Positions 56,221 to 64,000 of a stretch of DNA of 64,000 bases are shown piece by piece. This DNA is from an uncultured Flavobacteriaceae bacterium (GTDB lineage: Bacteria; Bacteroidota; Bacteroidia; Flavobacteriales; Flavobacteriaceae). The translations under genes were made by a program, and so were the position numbers. Numbering within the stretch: the stretch's first letter is position 1; each line of letters starts with the position of its first letter. The DNA lies in NCBI GenBank assembly GCA_947500585.1, contig CANMSN010000005.1, forward strand, positions 159,443 to 223,442, read 5' to 3'. The notes under the pieces are model-generated. The model searched no databases and had not been told where the DNA came from. It saw only the letters and a program-made list of their open reading frames with translations.

Positions 56221-57288
56221 TTGAAAAAATGGTTTGTACATATTTGTCTAATTTTTTTATTCATTTTTGTGTCTTGCTCAAATGAATCCGTAGAACAATA
56301 TGTGCCAACTCCAAGTCCACTTCAAATTCCACAATTATTTGAAAACAATATTTTAAATCCCACAATACCCATTGATAATCCGCAAACTGTTGAGGGTATT
56401 GCCTTAGGAAAAAAACTGTTTTTCGATCCTATCTTATCGGGAGATAATACGCAAGCCTGTGCCGATTGTCATGCGCCAGAAAACGCGTTTACAGATTCCG
56501 ATAGATTTAGCGATGGTATTGATGGCGTTTTTGGCAACCGAAACGCTATGCCTTTATTCAATTTAGCTTGGAATTATGATGAAAAATTCTTTTGGGACGG
56601 TAATACGTTTAGTCTAGAACATCAAGCATTTGTTCCTGTTTCTGACCCTATAGAAATGAAAAGTTCTTGGATTCAGTTAGAACAAGAATTACAAGAACAT
56701 CCTGAATATCCTAATTTATTTCAGCTAGCTTTCGGAACATCAAATATCGATTCTACTTTAGTAACCAAAGCTATTGCACAGTTTGAGCGTACTTTAATTT
56801 CTTCAAATTCAAAATTTGATAAATTCCTTTTAGGTGAAATTGAACTAACCCAACAAGAACTTAATGGCTTTGATGTATTTATGGATGAAGCTAGTGGTGA
56901 TTGCTTTCATTGTCATGGAAGTGATAAAAACCCATTATGGACAGACAATGCATTTCATAACAACGGCTTAGATGAAACATTTACAGATTTAGGTTTAGGA
57001 GCAGTAACAGGTGATCCAGCTGACAATGGAAAGTTTAGATCACCATCACTTCGTAATTTAGAATTTACTGCGCCTTATATGCATGATGGTAGGTTTTCCT
57101 CTATTGATGAAGTCATTAATCATTATAGTGAAGGTCTAAAAAACTCTTCAACTATAGACCCTCTAATGAAGAAAGTTGCTCAAGGTGGCGTTGGTTTATC
57201 AGAACAGGATAAATCAGACTTAAAAGCCTTTTTATTGACACTCTCAGATTACGAATTCATAAATAATCCAGACTTCGTAATCGACTAA
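56221..57288 (+). CDS. Diheme cytochrome c peroxidase family protein, MbnH/MauG-like
   Basis: 355 residues, starting at TTG three bases after the MbnP-like stop (no suitable ATG). A lipobox FVSC (C19) indicates membrane anchoring. Two haem-binding CxxCH motifs are present: C80-C83-H84 (CADCH) and C228-C231-H232 (CFHCH). LGKKLFFDP and SLRNLEFTAPYMHDGRF are typical of the cytochrome c peroxidase/MauG family. Paired with the MbnP-like protein it probably oxidises a Trp of that partner using peroxide. A plain peroxidase role remains possible. It is last gene of the operon. Confidence 0.88.
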   Translation: MKKWFVHICLIFLFIFVSCSNESVEQYVPTPSPLQIPQLFENNILNPTIPIDNPQTVEGIALGKKLFFDPILSGDNTQACADCHAPENAFTDSDRFSDGIDGVFGNRNAMPLFNLAWNYDEKFFWDGNTFSLEHQAFVPVSDPIEMKSSWIQLEQELQEHPEYPNLFQLAFGTSNIDSTLVTKAIAQFERTLISSNSKFDKFLLGEIELTQQELNGFDVFMDEASGDCFHCHGSDKNPLWTDNAFHNNGLDETFTDLGLGAVTGDPADNGKFRSPSLRNLEFTAPYMHDGRFSSIDEVINHYSEGLKNSSTIDPLMKKVAQGGVGLSEQDKSDLKAFLLTLSDYEFINNPDFVID

Positions 57289-57383
57289 AAGCATCTACAC
57301 AAATGTATTTCATCGAAAAAATATAATTTTTATCGAATATTTAGTGGTTTTGTATAATTTGATCCCCCCTAAAAGATTTTTTT

Positions 57384-57578
57384 ATGAAAACACCACATGT
57401 AAATTTATTCTGTTCAACTTTTGGCCATAATTATTTCCGTTTAAACAAAAACAATCCAAATACTCCAGATTTAATATGCAAATGCTGTAAAAATTATTTT
57501 CAGTTTAATGAAAAGGGGCACATTGTAAATATAAAGCAAAATGAAATACATTCATTTTCACAATTCTTATCATCATAA
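57384..57578 (+). CDS. Mini zinc-ribbon-like protein, copy C (diverged)
   Basis: 64 residues. It shares with the tandem pair at 51.0-51.6 kb the order CSTFGHNY then CKCC at the end of a short basic stretch, and a weaker tail (NEKGHIVNI). It is shorter at both ends and has CxxC as CKCC inside LICKCCKNY. It stands alone between the MbnH-like gene and the suf promoter. Recognisable as a distant paralogue only by motif order. Confidence 0.6.
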   Translation: MKTPHVNLFCSTFGHNYFRLNKNNPNTPDLICKCCKNYFQFNEKGHIVNIKQNEIHSFSQFLSS

Positions 57579-57716
57579 ATTAAAACTACGTAGTATTTTT
57601 ACTAAATCTTAGGTAATAAAGCTATTATTTAAGCTCCTAAAAATTCAATAAGAAAAAGCTATAAAACTATATGCTAATATAATGTTAGGTTATATGGTAA
57701 TCCATGACTTATATCG

Positions 57717-57724
57717 TATATTTG
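57717..57724 (+). promoter_or_regulatory. -7 promoter box for the suf operon
   Basis: TATATTTG, exact consensus, about 68 bp before the first suf start. No IscR-like site was recognised. Confidence 0.55.
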
Positions 57725-57792
57725 TGCTCTATTTAGAAAGTGTCTTAATAAAATTAATTATTGAAACACCCTAAATTTAATTAAAAAAGAAT

Positions 57793-58122
57793 ATGATAAA
57801 AGTTTCTGAAACAGCTAAAAAAAAGGTTATTGAGTTAATGACTGATGATGGCTATAACCCAACCGAAGACTTTGTGCGTGTTGGCGTTAAAAGCGGTGGT
57901 TGTTCTGGTTTATCTTACGATTTAAAGTTTGATAAAGAAAATCAAGAAGATGATAAGGTTTTTGAAGATAATGGTGTAAAAATTATTGTTGACAAAAAAA
58001 GTTTCTTGTATTTAATAGGCACTACCCTAGAATATTCAGGAGGATTAAACGGAACAGGTTTCGTATTTAATAATCCTAACGCAAACCGTACTTGCGGATG
58101 TGGCGAATCATTTTCATTATAA
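57793..58122 (+). CDS. sufA: A-type iron-sulfur carrier protein
   Basis: 109 residues of the HesB/IscA/SufA family that passes Fe-S clusters to apoproteins. The three conserved cysteines are C37 (GGCSGL), C101 and C103 (TCGCGES). First gene of the suf operon, 15 bp before sufB. SufA rather than IscA is chosen from the operon. Confidence 0.93.
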   Translation: MIKVSETAKKKVIELMTDDGYNPTEDFVRVGVKSGGCSGLSYDLKFDKENQEDDKVFEDNGVKIIVDKKSFLYLIGTTLEYSGGLNGTGFVFNNPNANRTCGCGESFSL

Positions 58123-58137
58123 AAACAACAAAGCATT

Positions 58138-59586
58138 ATGTCGAAGTATACCGAAGATGATTTAAGAGAAGAACTTAAAACTAAAGAATACGAATACGGT
58201 TTTTATACCGATATTGAGTCTGATACATTTCCTAATGGTTTAAATGAAGATATTGTTCGAGCTATTTCCAAAAAGAAAGAAGAGCCACAATGGATGACCG
58301 ATTGGAGATTGGAAGCGTTTCGTGCATGGGAAAAAATGACCGAGCCTGAATGGGCAAATGTGCATTATAAAAAACCAGATTTTCAAGGTATTTCTTATTA
58401 TTCGGCACCAAACAGTAAGCCAAAATATGATAGTTTAGATGAAGTTGACCCTGAATTATTGGCAACTTTTGAAAAATTAGGAATCTCGCTAGATGAGCAG
58501 AAAAAATTATCTGGCGTAGCCATGGATGTAGTTGTAGATTCGGTTTCTGTAGCTACTACGTTTAAAAAAACATTAGGCGAAAAAGGCATTATTTTTATGA
58601 GTATTTCTGAAGCTATAAAAGAGCATCCAGAACTTGTAAAGAAATATTTAGGAACTATTGTTCCACAAAAAGACAACTTTTATGCAGCTTTAAATTCAGC
58701 GGTTTTTAGTGATGGCTCTTTTTGTTATATCCCTAAAGGCGTTCGTTGCCCAATGGAATTATCGACTTACTTTAGAATAAATCAAGCGGGAACAGGACAG
58801 TTTGAACGTACTTTAGTAATTGCTGATGAAGGTAGTTATGTAAGCTATTTAGAAGGCTGTACCGCACCAAGTCGTGATGAAAATCAGTTGCACGCCGCCG
58901 TTGTAGAACTGATAGCACTTGACAATGCCGAAATAAAATATTCTACCGTACAAAACTGGTATCCTGGAAATGCTGAAGGCAAAGGTGGTGTTTACAACTT
59001 TGTAACTAAGCGTGGATTATGCGAGAAAAACGCAAAAATTTCTTGGACACAAGTCGAGACTGGTTCTGCAGTTACTTGGAAATACCCAAGTTGTGTATTA
59101 AAAGGAGATAACTCGGTAGGTGAGTTTTATTCAATAGCCGTTACCAATAATTATCAGCAAGCAGACACGGGCACAAAAATGATTCATTTAGGAAAAAATA
59201 CCAAATCGACTATCATTTCAAAAGGAATTTCAGCAGGAAAATCACAGAATAGTTACCGTGGTTTAGTTCAGATAAACTCAAGAGCAGAAAACGCTCGTAA
59301 CTTTTCACAATGTGATAGTTTGTTAATGGGTAACGAATGTGGCGCACATACGTTCCCATACATAGAAGCAAAAAATAAAACAGCAAAAATAGAACACGAG
59401 GCAACAACTAGTAAAATTGGCGAAGACCAAATATTCTATTGTAACCAACGTGGTATTGATACCGAAAAAGCTATTGCATTAATTGTAAATGGGTTTAGTA
59501 AGGAGGTTTTAAATAAGCTCCCAATGGAGTTTGCTGTTGAAGCTCAAAAATTATTAGAAATAAGTTTAGAAGGAAGTGTAGGATAA
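58138..59586 (+). CDS. sufB: Fe-S assembly scaffold subunit SufB
   Basis: 482 residues, full length. It forms the SufBCD scaffold on which clusters are built. [39 protein letters not shown], and [28 protein letters not shown] beta-helix segments are conserved, and the acceptor cysteine lies in the [14 protein letters not shown] / [10 protein letters not shown] region. It is separated from sufC by a small lipoprotein gene. Confidence 0.97.
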   Translation: MSKYTEDDLREELKTKEYEYGFYTDIESDTFPNGLNEDIVRAISKKKEEPQWMTDWRLEAFRAWEKMTEPEWANVHYKKPDFQGISYYSAPNSKPKYDSLDEVDPELLATFEKLGISLDEQKKLSGVAMDVVVDSVSVATTFKKTLGEKGIIFMSISEAIKEHPELVKKYLGTIVPQKDNFYAALNSAVFSDGSFCYIPKGVRCPMELSTYFRINQAGTGQFERTLVIADEGSYVSYLEGCTAPSRDENQLHAAVVELIALDNAEIKYSTVQNWYPGNAEGKGGVYNFVTKRGLCEKNAKISWTQVETGSAVTWKYPSCVLKGDNSVGEFYSIAVTNNYQQADTGTKMIHLGKNTKSTIISKGISAGKSQNSYRGLVQINSRAENARNFSQCDSLLMGNECGAHTFPYIEAKNKTAKIEHEATTSKIGEDQIFYCNQRGIDTEKAIALIVNGFSKEVLNKLPMEFAVEAQKLLEISLEGSVG

Positions 59587-59591
59587 CATCT

Positions 59592-59619
59592 CCTGCAAGG
59601 TTTTAAAAAACCTTGTAGG
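59592..59619. repeat. Palindromic hairpin between sufB and the lipoprotein gene
   Basis: CCTGCAAGGTTTT (59592-59604) pairs with AAAACCTTGTAGG (59607-59619) through one wobble, with a two-base loop. No T run follows on the plus strand. It could be a dispersed repeat or an RNA processing or stability element inside the operon. Confidence 0.65.
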
Positions 59620-59638
59620 TATTCTCAAAAATATTTAA

Positions 59639-60046
59639 ATGAAAAAAATATTTCTCATATTAACTATTTTAACAGTATTTATAAGCTGTAAAAACGAATC
59701 AAAAAAAGAAGATACTTTAACAGCTGATAGCGCTGAAAAAACAGCAAAACAAAGCGATGGACTGACTCTATTAAAAGGTGAGTTTGTTTATTTTGACGGT
59801 GCTGCCGTTTTACAAACACATGCTGAAATTTATGGTGTTCTAATTACCGATAAAATGTTAGAGCTAAATAAAATGGCCGAAGCTTATAAAAAAGAACCTA
59901 CCGATATGGTTCTAATAGAAATACGAGGAAAAATAACAAACCAAAAAGACGAAAAAATTCTTTGGGAAAATAAAGTTGAAGTTGTGGAAATACTAAATGT
60001 AACTCAACTAAAACAAGAAGAAAACATTATAAAACTATCAGAATAA
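59639..60046 (+). CDS. Small lipoprotein inside the suf operon
   Basis: 135 residues. Lipobox FISC (about C17) follows a typical signal, then an acidic linker. The domain from 45 (LLKGEFVYFDGAAVLQTHAEIYGVLIT ... EILWENKVEVVEILNV) is loosely similar to the domain in NlpE-type envelope lipoproteins. It ends 6 bp before sufC and so is almost certainly cotranscribed. An envelope lipoprotein between cytoplasmic Fe-S assembly genes is unexpected, and its function is unknown. Confidence 0.75.
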   Translation: MKKIFLILTILTVFISCKNESKKEDTLTADSAEKTAKQSDGLTLLKGEFVYFDGAAVLQTHAEIYGVLITDKMLELNKMAEAYKKEPTDMVLIEIRGKITNQKDEKILWENKVEVVEILNVTQLKQEENIIKLSE

Positions 60047-60052
60047 CTAAGT

Positions 60053-60805
60053 ATGTTAAAGATAAATAATTTACACGCAAGTATTGAAGATAAAGCTATT
60101 CTTAGAGGTATAAACCTTGAGATAAATCCTGGTGAAGTGCATGCCATAATGGGGCCAAATGGTTCTGGAAAAAGTACGTTAGCTTCAGTAATTGCAGGAA
60201 AAGAAGAATATGAAGTTACAAAAGGTAATATTCTTTTTAATGAAGAAGATATTGAAGAATTAGCAGCTGAGGAACGTGCTCATAAAGGTGTGTTTTTATC
60301 GTTTCAATACCCTGTTGAAATCCCTGGTGTTAGTGTCACTAATTTCATGAAAACAGCCATAAACGAAACTAGAAAAGCCAAAGGTTTAGAAGATATGCCT
60401 GCCAAGGATATGTTGAAATTGATTCGTGAAAAATCTGAGTTATTAGAAATAGATAGAAAATTTTTATCAAGGTCTTTAAATGAAGGTTTTTCTGGTGGTG
60501 AAAAAAAACGTAACGAAATTTTTCAAATGGCCATGTTAGAACCTAAGTTAGCCATACTAGATGAAACCGATTCTGGTCTTGATATTGATGCGCTTCGTAT
60601 TGTAGCCAATGGCGTTAATAAACTTAAAAGTAAAGACAATGCTGTTCTGGTAATTACGCATTATCAACGCTTATTAGATTACATCGTTCCAGATTTTGTA
60701 CACGTACTGTATAATGGGCGGATTGTAAAATCTGGTACAAAAGAGCTGGCGCACGAGCTTGAAGAAAAAGGATACGATTGGATTAAAGAAGAAGTAAACG
60801 CATAA
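60053..60805 (+). CDS. sufC: Fe-S assembly ATPase SufC
   Basis: ABC-type ATPase of 250 residues that drives SufBCD. Walker A is GPNGSGKST (34-42). The signature is FSGGEKKRNEIFQM, Walker B ends LAILDETDSGLD, and the switch His is in VITHYQRLL. Starts 6 bp after the lipoprotein stop. Confidence 0.97.
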   Translation: MLKINNLHASIEDKAILRGINLEINPGEVHAIMGPNGSGKSTLASVIAGKEEYEVTKGNILFNEEDIEELAAEERAHKGVFLSFQYPVEIPGVSVTNFMKTAINETRKAKGLEDMPAKDMLKLIREKSELLEIDRKFLSRSLNEGFSGGEKKRNEIFQMAMLEPKLAILDETDSGLDIDALRIVANGVNKLKSKDNAVLVITHYQRLLDYIVPDFVHVLYNGRIVKSGTKELAHELEEKGYDWIKEEVNA

Positions 60806-60807
60806 TT

Positions 60808-60874
60808 AGTAACCAGTCCGCAATTACCAGTAACCAGTTATTTGACTGAAGACTGAAAACTAAAGACTGAAGAC
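60808..60874. repeat. Short direct repeats in the sufC-sufD spacer
   Basis: AGTAACCAGT occurs at 60808-60817 and 60829-60838. It is followed at 60844-60874 by iterated GACTGAA/AAAGACTGAAGAC units. They fill most of the 77-bp spacer. No promoter box was recognised. Confidence 0.6.
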
Positions 60875-60882
60875 TTTAAAAA

Positions 60883-62196
60883 ATGGAATTAAAAGAAAAA
60901 TTAGTCTCATCATTTTTAGCATTTGAAAACAGTGTAGATGTAGATGCTTATGTTCACGATGTTAGATCTGATGCTTTCAAAATATTTGAAGAAAAAGGCT
61001 TTCCAACAAAAAAGGAAGAAGCTTGGAAATACACCTCTTTAAACAAAATTTTAAACGAAGATTATAGCGTATTCCCTAAGCAAGAAAATGCCTTAGAATA
61101 TAAAGATGTAAAAAAGTATTTAATTCATGATATAGACACTTATAAAGTGGTTTTTATTGATGGAAAATACTCCTCACATCTATCACAAACCACCCATGAT
61201 GGTATTGATGTTTGTTTAATGTCTGCAGCGTTTTCAAAACCAAAATATCGTTTAGTTATTGAAAACTATTTTAATAAAGCTGCTTCGAAAGATAGTTTAA
61301 CATCATTAAATACAGCCTTTTCAAGTGAGGGTGCTTATATTCATATTCCAAAAAACAAATTAGTAGAAAAACCAATACAAATTATTCATTTTTCTACTGG
61401 AAACGAATCTGCATTAATGCTTCAACCCAGAAATTTAATTGTGGTTGATGAGAATTCACATGTGCAAATCATAGAACGTCATCAAAGTTTAACTAGCAAC
61501 GCTATTTTAACAAATAGTGTTACCGAAATTTTTGCTAACAAACGTGCTATTGTAGATTATTACAAAATTCAGAATGATAATTCAAACGCTTCATTAATTG
61601 ATAATACTTTTATCAAACAAAAGCAGGAAAGTGTAGCTTCTGTTCACACATTTTCTTTTGGCGGAAAACTTATTAGAAATAATCTTAACTATTATCAAGA
61701 AGGCGAACGCATAGATTCTACCCTAAAAGGTGTTACCATAATTGGAGACAAGCAGCATGTAGACCACAATACATTAGTACATCATATAGAACCAAATTGC
61801 GAAAGCCATCAGGACTATAAAGGTATTTTTGGCGAAAATTCAACAGGTGTTTTTAATGGTAAAATTATTGTTGAAAAAGAAGCTCAAAAAACAAACGCAT
61901 TTCAAGTCAATAATAATATTTTAATAAGCGACAAAGCAACTATCAATACAAAACCGCAGCTCGAAATATTTGCTGATGATGTTAAGTGTTCTCATGGTTG
62001 TACTATTGGTCAGTTGGATGAAAGTGCTTTATTTTATATGCAATCGCGTGGTATTCCAAAAAAAGAAGCTAAAGCACTTTTAATGTACGCGTTTAGCAAT
62101 AACGTTTTAAGTTCGGTTAAAATTCCTGAAATAAAACAACGCATTACTAAAATTATAGCTAATAAATTAGGTGTAAGCATCGGTTTCGACCTTTAG
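60883..62196 (+). CDS. sufD: Fe-S assembly protein SufD
   Basis: 437-residue partner of SufB and SufC. The N-terminus has FPTKKEEAWKYTSL, a SufD hallmark. The beta-helix core includes HIPKNKLVEKPIQIIH and QDYKGIFGENSTGVFNGKI. The C-terminal CSHGCTIGQLDESALFYMQSRGIP segment carries the conserved His and Cys. It lies 77 bp after sufC. Confidence 0.95.
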   Translation: MELKEKLVSSFLAFENSVDVDAYVHDVRSDAFKIFEEKGFPTKKEEAWKYTSLNKILNEDYSVFPKQENALEYKDVKKYLIHDIDTYKVVFIDGKYSSHLSQTTHDGIDVCLMSAAFSKPKYRLVIENYFNKAASKDSLTSLNTAFSSEGAYIHIPKNKLVEKPIQIIHFSTGNESALMLQPRNLIVVDENSHVQIIERHQSLTSNAILTNSVTEIFANKRAIVDYYKIQNDNSNASLIDNTFIKQKQESVASVHTFSFGGKLIRNNLNYYQEGERIDSTLKGVTIIGDKQHVDHNTLVHHIEPNCESHQDYKGIFGENSTGVFNGKIIVEKEAQKTNAFQVNNNILISDKATINTKPQLEIFADDVKCSHGCTIGQLDESALFYMQSRGIPKKEAKALLMYAFSNNVLSSVKIPEIKQRITKIIANKLGVSIGFDL

Positions 62197-62238
62197 TGCT
62201 GAACTTGTTTCAGTATCAATATAAATTTATTTGAAGCT

Positions 62239-63453
62239 ATGTTTAAAGTAGAAGACATTCGAAAAGATTTCCCTATACTTTCTCGGAAAGTGAATGGTAA
62301 ACCTTTAGTGTATTTTGATAATGCAGCAACCTCACAAACACCGCAACAGGTTATTGATGTTATTGTAGATTATTATTCAAATTACAATGCGAATATTCAT
62401 CGTGGCGTGCATACTTTAAGTCAAGAAGCTACTGATTTATACGAACAAGCTCGACAAAAAATACAATCTCATTTTAACGCCAAATTTTCACACGAAATTA
62501 TTTTTACATCGGGTACAACCCATAGTATAAATTTAGTGGCAAACGGGTTTTCATCGCTATTAAAAAAAGAAGATAACATTATAGTTTCAGCTTTAGAACA
62601 CCATAGTAATATCGTACCATGGCAAATGTTATGCGAACGCACAGGAGCAACTTTAAAAGTTATTCCGATGAATGAAGATGGTGAATTAATAATGTCTGAA
62701 TTCGATAAATTACTAACAGAAAAAACTAAACTTGTTTTTGTAAATCATGTTTCGAACGCATTAGGAACTATAAATCCTATTGAATACATTATTGAAGAAG
62801 CGCACAACGTTGGTGCCGCCGTTTTAATAGATGGCGCTCAATCTAGTCCGCATATAAAACCTGATGTTCAAAAATTAGATGCCGACTTTTACGTGACTTC
62901 CGCACATAAAATTTGTGGACCAACAGGTGTTGGTATGCTTTACGGAAAAGAAAAATGGCTTAAAAAACTGCCACCTTATCAAGGTGGTGGCGAAATGATT
63001 GCTGAAGTTACTTTTGAAAAAACAACCTATGCCGATTTACCTCATAAATTTGAAGCAGGTACACCTAATATTTGCGGAGGAATTGCTTTTGGAGCAGCTA
63101 TAGATTATATGAACTCTGTTGGTTTTGATACTATAGCGAGCTACGAAAATGAGCTACTTGATTATGGTACAAAAAAACTTTTAGAAATAGAGGGCTTAAA
63201 AATTTACGGAACTTCAAAAAATAAAACTTCTGTAATATCTTTCAATATAGAAGGTATTCATCCATACGACATTGGTAGCATTTTAGATAAATTAGGTATA
63301 GCTGTTAGAACAGGACATCATTGTGCACAACCTATTATGGATTACTTTAAAATACCAGGAACTGTTCGCGCTTCTTTTTCATTCTACAATACAAAACAAG
63401 AAATAGACACGCTAATTGAAGGTGTTAAGAAAGCAAAAATGATGTTGTCTTAA
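62239..63453 (+). CDS. sufS: Cysteine desulfurase SufS
   Basis: PLP enzyme of 404 residues that takes sulfur from cysteine for cluster assembly. The PLP lysine is K224 (TSAHKICGPTG) and the persulfide cysteine C362 (RTGHHCAQPIMDYF). Group II desulfurases need SufE or SufU as acceptor, but no sufE is visible: the next gene is an IS982 transposase on the opposite strand. Confidence 0.96.
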   Translation: MFKVEDIRKDFPILSRKVNGKPLVYFDNAATSQTPQQVIDVIVDYYSNYNANIHRGVHTLSQEATDLYEQARQKIQSHFNAKFSHEIIFTSGTTHSINLVANGFSSLLKKEDNIIVSALEHHSNIVPWQMLCERTGATLKVIPMNEDGELIMSEFDKLLTEKTKLVFVNHVSNALGTINPIEYIIEEAHNVGAAVLIDGAQSSPHIKPDVQKLDADFYVTSAHKICGPTGVGMLYGKEKWLKKLPPYQGGGEMIAEVTFEKTTYADLPHKFEAGTPNICGGIAFGAAIDYMNSVGFDTIASYENELLDYGTKKLLEIEGLKIYGTSKNKTSVISFNIEGIHPYDIGSILDKLGIAVRTGHHCAQPIMDYFKIPGTVRASFSFYNTKQEIDTLIEGVKKAKMMLS

Positions 63454-63501
63454 ATTTAAAACACATTCATCGAAATTAAATTTCGAAGTTTCCATTGAAT
63501 T

Positions 63502-63549
63502 GTCATTCCTGTTAGGTCGCTGAGCGAAGTCGAAGTGAAAACAGGAATC
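63502..63549. repeat. REP-like element with long insert loop
   Basis: GTCATTCCTGTT ... AACAGGAATC with a loop containing GGTCGCTGAGCGAAGTCG. Same ends as the other REP-like hairpins but a longer loop. It lies between sufS and the insertion sequence. Confidence 0.7.
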
Positions 63550-63564
63550 TAAATAACGTGAGTT

Positions 63565-64000
63565 CGACATAACTAGAGATTTAAATACAGTTGATTTGTA
63601 TCAACGAAGTTGTTTTTTAGAGACGGTTTTTTGTCTTTAAAGTTATAAGCAATCAAAGCGGCAAAAATATTGTTAAAGTAGTTAGCCACACTTCTATGTC
63701 TAGAGTGCTCTACTTGGCAAATGTTTTTAAGTTGGTCAAAAATAGTTTCAATAATGGCTCTTTTTCTCAAATGGTAAGCATCAGCCATTGGAGTTAACAG
63801 TTTAGTTTTCATATTCTTTCTGAGTTTAGTTATAAGATGCACTCCATTGGAGAACAATTCTGTAAACAAATCTTTAGAGATATAACCTTTATCCCCAAAG
63901 AGTTTTCCAAATAGTTTTTTGATAAAGGCTTTAAAACGAAGCGGTTTCCTATCATCTACATTAGCTTTTGTTATCATAAAATCAATGATACCGCCCTGAT
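63565..64000 (-). mobile_element. Insertion sequence of the IS982 family, partial
   Basis: Defined by the transposase. Its right boundary must lie between the sufS stop (63453) and the transposase stop (63573), probably near 63565-63572, but the inverted repeat cannot be fixed without the other end. It lies immediately downstream of the suf operon. Confidence 0.6.
63573..64000 (-). CDS. IS982-family transposase, C-terminal part (5' truncated by window)
   Basis: The frame is open to the window edge, with 142 codons visible including residues upstream of the ATG at 63977, so the gene continues beyond the window. ITKANVDDRKPLRF, LFGDKGYISKDLF, TKLRKNMKTKLL and LRKRAIIETIFDQLKNICQVEHSRHRS are hallmarks of the IS982 DDE transposase, including the catalytic Asp in GDKGY and Glu in IIETI. 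The visible part has no stop or frameshift, so the copy may be intact. Confidence 0.9.
   Translation of the reverse strand, partial: QGGIIDFMITKANVDDRKPLRFKAFIKKLFGKLFGDKGYISKDLFTELFSNGVHLITKLRKNMKTKLLTPMADAYHLRKRAIIETIFDQLKNICQVEHSRHRSVANYFNNIFAALIAYNFKDKKPSLKNNFVDTNQLYLNL

Overview
This window is chromosomal DNA from a member of the Bacteroidota, almost certainly family Flavobacteriaceae. I cannot name the genus. The evidence is low GC content, promoters with the Bacteroidota -7 box TAnnTTTG, very little Shine-Dalgarno sequence, an IPExxxVDY-family gene next to pyk and rnc, a type IX secretion C-terminal domain, OmpA proteins with thrombospondin type 3 repeats, and dispersed REP-like hairpins of the form GTCATTCC...GGAATC.

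Layout. 1-6.5 kb: the 3' part of an alpha-2-macroglobulin gene, a sialate O-acetylesterase-like gene and pbpC. 6.5-8.7 kb: an exported YCII-like lipoprotein, a CYTH protein and dinB. 8.77-9.94 kb: one unknown gene bounded by inverted repeats. 10-14.5 kb, minus strand: acpP-fabF, rnc, an IPExxxVDY gene and pyk. 14.8-19.3 kb: purN, RNase H1, a PfkB kinase and purF. 19.4-20.8 kb: two near-identical short structured RNA genes, then a second inverted-repeat-bounded gene (a TIR/deoxyribosyltransferase-like protein). 20.9-31.2 kb: sodA, an AddA-like helicase-nuclease, kbl, a major OmpA protein, an AddB-like nuclease and a hydrolase. 31.3-39.8 kb: a degenerate-Nudix regulator, an aldo/keto reductase, xth with an OmpA-like lipoprotein, a 1140-residue outer-membrane protein and an M28 peptidase. 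39.9-43.3 kb: sdhCAB. 43.5-52.6 kb: a secreted metzincin-like protease, aminopeptidase P, lysC opposite an ACT-domain gene, brnQ, a hydrolase, two tandem mini zinc-ribbon genes and thiL. 52.9-57.3 kb: a four-gene lipoprotein operon ending in an MbnP/MbnH-like pair, followed by a third mini zinc-ribbon gene. 57.8-63.5 kb: the suf iron-sulfur operon, cut off downstream by an IS982-family transposase that runs off the window.

How the genes work together. Most are core functions: fatty acid synthesis, purine synthesis, succinate oxidation, Fe-S assembly, DNA repair, and periplasmic peptidoglycan synthesis and defence. The accessory signal is concentrated in two convergent intergenic gaps (dinB/pyk and purF/sodA). 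Each carries one orphan gene enclosed by inverted repeats, and the purF/sodA gap also carries the twin RNA genes. These are the best candidates for something undescribed. The MbnP/MbnH lipoprotein operon and the three-member mini zinc-ribbon family come next.

Limits: no database search was possible. Functions rest on recognised motifs and remembered family organisation. Promoters are motif matches only.
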